Of a DNA stretch of 8,340 bases, positions 1 to 3,964 are shown piece after piece. The stretch covers positions 1 through 8,340 of the forward strand of contig NZ_CAMPHN010000184.1 in assembly GCF_946885885.1 (NCBI RefSeq), in the 5' to 3' direction. The position numbers and the translations under genes were made by a program. The DNA comes from an uncultured Pseudomonas sp. (GTDB lineage Bacteria; Pseudomonadota; Gammaproteobacteria; Pseudomonadales; Pseudomonadaceae). The notes beneath the pieces are model-generated. The model saw only the letters and a list, made by a program, of their open reading frames with translations. It was not told the origin of the DNA and did not search any database. Within the stretch, counting starts at the first letter, position 1; the number at the start of each line of letters is the position of its first letter.

Positions 1-370
1 CGGGATCGCGTATCGACCAGCCCTGTAGCCCGGATGAAATCCGGGGGAAACCTGTGCCCGCACCACCGTCCCCGGATTGCGCCGCAGGCTTATTCGGGCT
101 ACGGGATCGCGTATCGACCAGCCCTGTAGCCCGGATGAAATCCGGGGGAAACCTGTGCCCGCACCACCGTCCCCGGATTGCGCCGCAGGCTTATTCGGGC
201 TACGGGATCGCGTATCGACCAGCCCTGTAGCCCGGATGAAATCCGGGGGAAACCTGTACCCGCACTACCGTCCCCGGATTGCGCCGCAGGCTTATTCGGG
301 CTACGAATCGCGCCTGCTCGACGATCCCCGCCAGCCTGTAGCCCGAATAAGCGCCAGCGCAATCCGGGGG
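1..370. repeat. Tandem array of inverted REP pairs, 101-bp period
   Basis: Three 78-bp palindromic units lie at 25-102, 126-203 and 227-304. Each begins GTAGCCCGGATG and ends TTCGGGCTAC, so the outer 8 bp of the arms pair; an inner pair (ATCCGGGG/CCCCGGAT) also fits. A 23-bp spacer separates the units, giving a 101-bp period. The first two units are identical and the third has two substitutions in its loop. A single half-unit (solo REP) follows at 338-370. The first 24 bases match the spacer, so the array continues left of the window. Such REP doublets are non-autonomous elements usually mobilised in trans by a REP-associated tyrosine transposase (RAYT). No such gene is visible here. Confidence 0.9.
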
Positions 371-391
371 CTTTCCGCAGGGCAATGCCCC

Positions 392-419
392 TTGTCGCGG
401 CGAACATTACTGTCATATT
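392..419 (+). promoter_or_regulatory. Possible promoter of the serine hydrolase operon
   Basis: TTGTCG (392-397) and CATATT (414-419) are separated by 16 bp, each matching the sigma-70 consensus at four of six positions. A start site near 426 would leave a roughly 40-nt leader before the ATG at 465. This is a weak match seen by eye only. Confidence 0.3.
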
Positions 420-464
420 CGGCATGCTAGGGTGCCGTCTTCGTCAGATTCGAAAGGCACGCCG

Positions 465-1601
465 ATGCTCTTCTTATTTATGCGCCGACTCAGCCTGGCA
501 ATGGCGTTCGGTCTCGGCGTCTGCACTGTGCAGGCGCAAAGTTGGCCCACGGAACACTGGCAGCAAGCACCGGTGGCGCCCAGTGCCGCGCTGGCGCAGC
601 TCGAGGCCTATGCCTTCGCCGCGCGCGACGATGCCGCGCGTACCGGCGTGCGCAGCGATGCGTTGCTGGTGATCCGCGATGGGCAAATCGTCTACGAGCG
701 CTATGCCGCCCCGACCGACGCCGACACCGCGCATCTGACCTGGTCCATGGCCAAGAGCGTGCTGGCCAGCGTGCTCGGCGTGGCCTACGGCGAAGGGCGC
801 TTCAAGCTCGACGCCGCGGTCGCCGATTACTACCCGCCGTTCGCCCGGCATCCGCAGGTCAAGGTCGGCCATCTGCTGCATTGGGCCTCGGGGCTGGATT
901 GGCAGGAAGGCTATGAATACGCCCCGGTGAAATCCTCGGTGGTGGCCATGCTCTACACCCGCGGGCGCGACGATATGGCGGCCTTTACCGCCAGCCACGC
1001 GGCGGCGTTCGAGCCGGGGCAACGCTTCAGCTATTCCAGCGGCGACAGCAACGTGCTCGCCGCCGCGCTGAAAACCATGGTCGGCGCCGAGGCCTATGCG
1101 GACTACCCCTGGCATGCGCTGTTCGAACCCCTGGGCATCGACTCGGCGGTGTGGGAGCGCGACGGCGCCGGCACCTTCGTCGGCTCCTCCTACCTCTATA
1201 TGACCGCGCGCGATCTGGCGCGTATCGGCTTGCTGATGCAACGCGACGGGCGCTGGGGCGAACGCCAATTGCTGCCCAAGACCTGGGTCGAGTTCAACCG
1301 CACACCATTCGCCAACTACGACGGGCAACAGGCCCAGCCGGGCGATGCCGTGCCGGGCGGGCACTGGTGGTTGAACGCCGAATTGCCCGGTAGGGCCAAA
1401 CCCTGGGCCGACGCCCCGGCGGATACCTTCGCCGCGCTCGGGCACTGGGGCCAGGGTTTGTACGTGCTGCCCAGCGACAACCTGGTGGTGGTGCGTTACG
1501 CCGACGACCGTGACGGCAGTTTCCAGCACAACCAATTGCTCAAACTCGTGCAGGCCGCCTTCGCCAAGGCGCCCGCTGCCATTAGCGAGGTGCAACCATG
1601 A
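465..1601 (+). CDS. Periplasmic serine hydrolase, beta-lactamase/PBP fold
   Basis: This 378-residue protein belongs to the serine beta-lactamase-like family (class C/esterase EstB/6-aminohexanoate-dimer hydrolase relatives). It has a Sec-type signal peptide: positive residues near position 7, a hydrophobic stretch, and a likely cut after VQA around residue 24, so it should act in the periplasm. The nucleophile motif S-M-A-K is at residues 94-97, the Y-S-S element that replaces YxN starts at Y190, and H-W-G at 327-329 replaces KTG. These changes are typical of esterase or amide hydrolase members rather than true beta-lactamases, so resistance should not be assumed. The ATG at 465 is chosen because AAAGG (453-457) precedes it at good spacing; a GTG at 432 and an ATG at 480 are in frame. 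The stop overlaps the next start (ATGA). Substrate unknown. Confidence 0.88.
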   Translation: MLFLFMRRLSLAMAFGLGVCTVQAQSWPTEHWQQAPVAPSAALAQLEAYAFAARDDAARTGVRSDALLVIRDGQIVYERYAAPTDADTAHLTWSMAKSVLASVLGVAYGEGRFKLDAAVADYYPPFARHPQVKVGHLLHWASGLDWQEGYEYAPVKSSVVAMLYTRGRDDMAAFTASHAAAFEPGQRFSYSSGDSNVLAAALKTMVGAEAYADYPWHALFEPLGIDSAVWERDGAGTFVGSSYLYMTARDLARIGLLMQRDGRWGERQLLPKTWVEFNRTPFANYDGQQAQPGDAVPGGHWWLNAELPGRAKPWADAPADTFAALGHWGQGLYVLPSDNLVVVRYADDRDGSFQHNQLLKLVQAAFAKAPAAISEVQP

Positions 1602-1918
1602 TCCGCCGCCGTTCTTTCCGTACGCTGCTGTTGCTGATCCTGGTGCTGCTGATCGGCCTCGGCTGGCAGAACCGCGCGCACCTGCAGGCCTTCCCGGACA
1701 TCCTCGGCGCCTACAGCGCCAAGGAATACTGCTCCTGCCGCTATGTGATGCAACACCCGGCGGCGTACTGCGAAGGCTATGTCGCCCTGTACCTGCCGCT
1801 CAGCCAATTGCTCGACGAGCCAAGCCAAAAACAGGTGACCGCCAGCGGCCTGGGCCGCAGCCATAGCGCGGCGTGGCTGGGCCCGCGCCAGGGTTGCCGC
1901 TTGCTGCCGACGCAGTAG
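1598..1918 (+). CDS. Small membrane-anchored Cys-containing protein, unknown function
   Basis: A 106-residue protein whose start overlaps the hydrolase stop by 4 bp (ATGA), indicating one operon with translational coupling. The N-terminus has an RRR basic patch followed by a leucine-rich hydrophobic segment (about residues 9-22), a signal anchor or signal peptide that should place the remainder in the periplasm. The soluble part has four cysteines (C45, C47, C58, C100), enough for two disulfides; the C-S-C-R-Y-V block at 45-50 and the Y57-C58-E-G-Y block look like the conserved core. I do not recognise a named domain. The coupling suggests it assists, anchors or regulates the hydrolase, but that is inference from position only. 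GC-rich codon use matches its neighbour, so this is a native gene. Confidence 0.8.
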   Translation: MIRRRSFRTLLLLILVLLIGLGWQNRAHLQAFPDILGAYSAKEYCSCRYVMQHPAAYCEGYVALYLPLSQLLDEPSQKQVTASGLGRSHSAAWLGPRQGCRLLPTQ

Positions 1919-1984
1919 AAGTACGTTGGGCTTATTGATCCGGCCCGAGTCAGTGTGAAAGCCGGGTTAAATAGCACGGCTATT

Positions 1985-2064
1985 GTAGGAGCCAGCTTGC
2001 TGGCGATTCGGGGGTGTAAGATTCGGGGGTGTAAAGAGCATCGCCGGAACGCAGCAAGCTGGCT
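1985..2064. repeat. REP element pair with a 15-bp tandem duplication inside
   Basis: AGCCAGCTTGCTG (1990-2002) is the exact reverse complement of CAGCAAGCTGGCT (2052-2064), a 13-bp stem around a 49-nt loop. The left arm sits in GTAGGAGCCAGCTTGCTGGC, a REP type very common in Pseudomonas. The loop holds two exact copies of GATTCGGGGGTGTAA (2005-2019 and 2020-2034). Lying just after the hydrolase operon, it may stabilise or delimit that transcript. Confidence 0.75.
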
Positions 2065-2128
2065 TTCATCAAACAATCAGTCTGTCATCGATTTATTGCT
2101 TATGACGTTCCTTGAGACGGCGGCTTTT

Positions 2129-2157
2129 TGTGGGAGGGGCCGGGCGGCGCTCCCACA
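2129..2157. repeat. Single REP-like palindrome
   Basis: TGTGGGAG (2129-2136) pairs with CTCCCACA (2150-2157) around a GC-rich 13-base loop. This is the compact TGTGGGAG-type REP known from fluorescent pseudomonads. It is preceded by TTTTT, so on the minus strand it also resembles a hairpin followed by a short A/T tract. No gene lies on either strand here. Confidence 0.6.
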
Positions 2158-2267
2158 GGTATCCAGAAGCCGACAGACACGTGAGACCCACCCAGTTTGC
2201 TGCACGACAGCGCGGCGTCTGGATGACGGGGATCTCCTACACCAATCAATCTATTGGCGGGCCGAAT

Positions 2268-2404
2268 CTATAGGCTATGTCCCAATGGCGTGTTGCACGG
2301 CGATAAGCCCAACGAGACATGCCGATGCCTGTTGGGCTTCGCTGCGCTCAGCGCCAACCTACCCATTGCATGCAACATCTAGCGGGTACATAGCCAATCT
2401 ATAG
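2268..2404. repeat. Mosaic non-coding element with imperfect inverted ends
   Basis: The left end CTATAGGCTATGTCCC (2268-2283) matches the reverse complement of 2384-2404 with two small gaps. Inside, AAGCCCAAC (2305-2313) pairs exactly with GTTGGGCTT (2331-2339). The block beginning GTTGGGCTTCGCTGCGCTC resembles a repeat I know as common in Pseudomonas intergenic DNA. The whole could be a small non-autonomous element, or REP-type pieces lying side by side. Nothing in it looks like a real gene. Confidence 0.45.
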
Positions 2405-2624
2405 CGCTGCTGACAATGGCGTATCGGTCCTGGCTTTATCGATAGAGAAGGGGGGCGTTTGTTGGTTGAGCGGTTGCAAGTGCTTGTGGCGTGAAAGTAG
2501 AGGTCTTCACCAAGGGGGCATAGGTTCAGCATTCATACGGGCCTTATAGGCTCCCGGGCCGATGGAACAGCCGGGGCAAACAGTCAGGGGCAGATCGGGA
2601 CATCGATGTTGCCGAACTTCAGCG
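2405..2624. other. Non-coding GC-rich spacer, nothing recognised
   Basis: Between the repeat element and the strong hairpin I see no convincing gene on either strand, no promoter and no terminator. Open frames here have no ribosome binding site and no protein-like composition. Confidence 0.5.
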
Positions 2625-2668
2625 CTGGCTCGGCAGCTGCCGGTCACGACCGGTAGCTGTCGAGCCAG
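2625..2668. repeat. Very strong 20-bp hairpin after the minus-strand operon
   Basis: Arms 2625-2644 and 2649-2668 pair over 20 positions around the tetraloop CACG. Two positions are not Watson-Crick: in plus-strand RNA both become G-U wobbles, giving an unbroken stem, whereas in minus-strand RNA both become A-C mismatches. It begins five bases past the stop of the minus-strand gene ending at 2674. No T-tract follows on either strand, so it is not a standard intrinsic terminator. It could protect the mRNA 3' end or be a REP-type palindrome. Confidence 0.7.
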
Positions 2669-2673
2669 GCCAT

Positions 2674-2970
2674 TCAGAGCTGCAAACAGGTCTGCCGGGC
2701 CTGATGCCCACCGCCGAACGGCGAGCACAAACGCTGGTGCACCCGGCTGAGAAAGCCGACCTCGAACGCCCGGCGCGGCAGCCCTGGGGGCAAAGCGTCG
2801 CGCTCGACGATCAAGTTGGCCCACAGCCAACCGCTGTCGTCGTTGCTTAACCAGGCCTGGGCGCTGCCCACACCCTGGTCAAAGGCTTGTTGGCAGTTAT
2901 GCGTCCACTGGATCACCGCGCCGCGCTGGCCGTCGTGGCTGGGTAGATGGCTGACAAAATATCTATTCAT
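2674..2970 (-). CDS. Small conserved-looking protein of unknown function
   Basis: A 98-residue soluble protein with no signal peptide or membrane segment. The start is fixed by GGAGGG (2977-2982) six bases upstream of the ATG, and by an 8-bp overlap with the upstream gene's stop (ATGAATAG), which implies translational coupling. Notable blocks are the N-terminal M-N-R-Y-F-V-S-H, a W-T-H-N-C element at 22-26, S-G-W-L-W-A at 46-51, and R-A-F-E-V-G-F-L-S-R at 67-76. The aromatic-rich centre and basic C-terminal half give the look of a compact folded protein. I have an impression of similar small proteins in other pseudomonads but cannot name a family. Three cysteines (C26, C82, C95) are present. 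The tail after residue 85 is low in recognisable pattern. Function unknown. Confidence 0.7.
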   Translation of the reverse strand: MNRYFVSHLPSHDGQRGAVIQWTHNCQQAFDQGVGSAQAWLSNDDSGWLWANLIVERDALPPGLPRRAFEVGFLSRVHQRLCSPFGGGHQARQTCLQL

Positions 2971-3232
2971 CGCCAGCCCTCCGTTGCGCCAACGCGCTGC
3001 GGTACAGCACCTGCGCATCGTTGAGCAGCTCGCGGGCATTGTCGCAGCACTCGCGCAAGTGCCCAGCGTTGTCGGTGGACGCATCCGTGCGCGCCAGGAT
3101 ATCGAACAGCTTATGCAGCAGCGTCATCCGCAACTCGGCCGCCGCCTGAAAGTGACAGACAGCGGAAATGGTGCAGTCGAGCGGTTCGATACGTTTAGGA
3201 AAGGGAATGACAGCGGGGTGGGACTTAGTCAT
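2963..3232 (-). CDS. Small helical protein of unknown function, first gene of operon
   Basis: An 89-residue protein starting at the ATG at 3232, preceded by a strong Shine-Dalgarno GGAGGTG (3237-3243). After a short N-terminal segment (T-K-S-H-P-A-V-I-P-F-P), residues 26-85 look like two or three amphipathic helices with several cysteines (C20, C26, C62, C63). This arrangement, a short Pseudomonas protein behind a long conserved-looking leader, reminds me of small families such as DUF3077 and DUF6124. I cannot align it to either by eye, so no family is claimed. It is the promoter-proximal gene of a two-gene operon, overlapping the next by 8 bp. Regulation appears to be at the RNA level, because its ribosome binding site lies in a 7-bp hairpin and the leader is highly structured. 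Confidence 0.7.
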   Translation of the reverse strand: MTKSHPAVIPFPKRIEPLDCTISAVCHFQAAAELRMTLLHKLFDILARTDASTDNAGHLRECCDNARELLNDAQVLYRSALAQRRAGDE

Positions 3233-3236
3233 GGCA

Positions 3237-3255
3237 CACCTCCAGGGCGGAGGTG
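3237..3255 (-). promoter_or_regulatory. Hairpin sequestering the ribosome binding site
   Basis: Reading the minus strand, CACCTCC (3255-3249) is followed by a 5-nt loop and then GGAGGTG (3243-3237), a perfect 7-bp inverted repeat. The right arm is exactly the Shine-Dalgarno of the gene starting at 3232. When folded, the ribosome binding site is closed, so translation would need the hairpin opened by another part of the leader, a protein or a small RNA. Confidence 0.7.
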
Positions 3256-3300
3256 GACGGGCAACAGCAGACTCCAAGGCGGAGCCCTTGGGTAAAAGGG

Positions 3301-3343
3301 GGAAAGTGCATTTTCCTTATGCTCCTCGAACTGATTAAGGAGC
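3301..3343 (-). other. Two further leader hairpins
   Basis: GCTCCT/AGGAGC arms (3343-3338 and 3326-3321 in transcript order) form a 6-bp stem with an 11-nt loop. GGAAA (3316-3312) then pairs with TTTCC (3305-3301) around 6 nt. Both lie between the long stem and the ribosome binding site hairpin of the same leader. Short stems like these can occur by chance; they are listed because they follow in order along one transcript. Confidence 0.4.
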
Positions 3344-3366
3344 CGTCACCCACCGTTGTCACGCGG

Positions 3367-3453
3367 CTATGGGTGGCGGACCGTACGGGGGTGACAAACC
3401 GGCGTCCGAGGGAACCGGCCAGGCCGAAGCCTGCCCCGCACGGCCCACCATAG
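3367..3453 (-). ncRNA. Candidate structured leader RNA, three-way junction
   Basis: In the minus-strand transcript, 3453-3434 pairs with 3390-3367. The first block is CTATGGTGG against CCACCCATAG with one bulge; after a small internal loop comes CCGTGCGGGG against CCCCGTACGG. One pair in the second block is G-U on the minus strand but an A-C mismatch on the plus strand, which argues for minus-strand RNA. The enclosed 43 nt hold CAGGC-TTCG-GCCTG, a classic C(UUCG)G tetraloop hairpin (3433-3420), and a second hairpin built from CCGG/CCGG with TCC/GGA inside (about 3418-3399). The result is a three-way junction within the 5' leader of the small-protein operon. I know of no named riboswitch or Rfam family that it matches. 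Confidence 0.65.
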
Positions 3454-3461
3454 ATGCGCAT

Positions 3462-3517
3462 AAGCAGTGGGCATGAAAAAAGCGCCTGCTGCTTCACGGC
3501 TATGGCGCTGTCGCGCC
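3462..3517 (-). promoter_or_regulatory. Attenuator-like set of competing hairpins
   Basis: In transcript order, hairpin A is GGCGC-GACA-GCGCC (3517-3504). Hairpin B is AGCGCC (3509-3504) pairing with GGCGCT (3486-3481), running directly into six T (3481-3476), which looks like an intrinsic terminator with a 17-nt loop. Hairpin C is AAGCAG-CA-GGCG (3494-3483) pairing with TGCC-CA-CTGCTT (3473-3462), with a G-U pair that exists only on this strand. A and C can form together and both exclude B. This matches the logic of a transcription attenuator about 55-90 nt after the start site. It is inference from base pairing only. Confidence 0.5.
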
Positions 3518-3546
3518 TCGAACAAATACGGGTTCTGACGCCCGGC

Positions 3547-3562
3547 CACGGGATTGACCGTG
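3547..3562 (-). other. 5'-terminal hairpin of the leader RNA
   Basis: CACGG (3562-3558) pairs with CCGTG (3551-3547) around a 6-nt loop. With transcription predicted to begin near 3564, this stem would cap the 5' end of the transcript, a common way of protecting an mRNA against 5'-end-dependent decay. Confidence 0.45.
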
Positions 3563-3570
3563 ACGGACGC

Positions 3571-3599
3571 ACTCTAGCCCGGCAAAGAGCGATGGGCAA
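3571..3599 (-). promoter_or_regulatory. Sigma-70 promoter of the small-protein operon
   Basis: On the minus strand the -35 element TTGCCC (3599-3594) and the -10 element TAGAGT (3576-3571) are separated by exactly 17 bp. Each matches four of the six consensus bases, including TTG of the -35 and the essential TA and final T of the -10. Transcription should start near 3564, leaving a leader of about 330 nt before the ATG at 3232. The length and structure of that leader suggest post-initiation control. Confidence 0.7.
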
Positions 3600-3787
3600 G
3601 CTCAAAGAAGGATGGCCATTAGCCATAAAAATACTTGTGACCAAGGCCGCTGTGGGCTAGCTTCAAGCAACGCAATGACGCACCCCGCAGGCTGGATGCC
3701 AGTTATCTTCCTTCCTGTTTGACACTTACAGAATTGCAGTGGGCGTTCAGCTGATGGCTGAAATTGACCTGTTACAAAGGGGGAAGC

Positions 3788-3964
3788 ATGGTTTGCGACA
3801 ATGCTTTGCTGAGAATTCGTGGTCTTTACTCTTGTGTTACTTGTATTGTTTGGATGTGTTCTGCTTTCGTGGCTTTGCTTTTAATTGTTTCTTTTCAATG
3901 CTTGCACTGTTTTCCTCTTGGGGGCTTAAGTGAAAATAGAATCATTACTTGTCGAGAATTTTAG
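3788..3964 (+). CDS. Possible small one-pass membrane protein
   Basis: An ATG at 3788 sits just after a strong purine-rich ribosome binding site (AAGGGGG, 3777-3783) and opens a 58-codon frame. Residues about 14-41 are strongly hydrophobic and can form one membrane helix. The protein has seven cysteines (C3, C16, C19, C24, C38, C41, C55). The frame runs 35 nt into the ATPase gene, so the two would be translated from overlapping frames. Against it: the DNA is T-rich, and T-rich codons read as hydrophobic residues whether or not they are used. The ATPase start at 3930 has its own ribosome binding site. If real, it would be a membrane-linked partner of the defence ATPase, comparable in kind to other tiny membrane proteins in phage-defence operons. 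No family is recognised. Confidence 0.4.
   Translation: MVCDNALLRIRGLYSCVTCIVWMCSAFVALLLIVSFQCLHCFPLGGLSENRIITCREF

Noticed and set aside
1..304. CRISPR array
   Set aside because: The repeats are 101 bp apart with conserved, not unique, spacers, and the units are palindromic doublets.
77..672. Plus-strand open frames through the 101-bp repeats, one running into the hydrolase gene
   Set aside because: They are translations of the repeat units, with internal repetition but no protein-like pattern.
474..1595. A 373-codon minus-strand frame opposite the serine hydrolase
   Set aside because: It is antisense to a gene with clear catalytic motifs; long antisense frames are expected at this GC content.
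1955..2404. A 149-codon plus-strand open frame across the intergenic repeats
   Set aside because: It begins with residues V-G-A-S-L-L-A-I, the usual chance translation of a REP, crosses three unrelated repeat elements and has no ribosome binding site.
2507..2830. Minus-strand frame over the 3' end of the small-protein operon
   Set aside because: It overlaps the better-supported coupled gene at 2674-2970 in another frame and translates the strong hairpin.
3225..3644. Minus-strand open frames through the leader of the small-protein operon
   Set aside because: They cover the promoter, the T-tract hairpin and the long stem. Paired-stem sequence explains the region better than protein, and no ribosome binding site fits.
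3719..3724. Perfect -35 box TTGACA ahead of the island genes
   Set aside because: No acceptable -10 hexamer lies 15-19 bp downstream, so no promoter was called.
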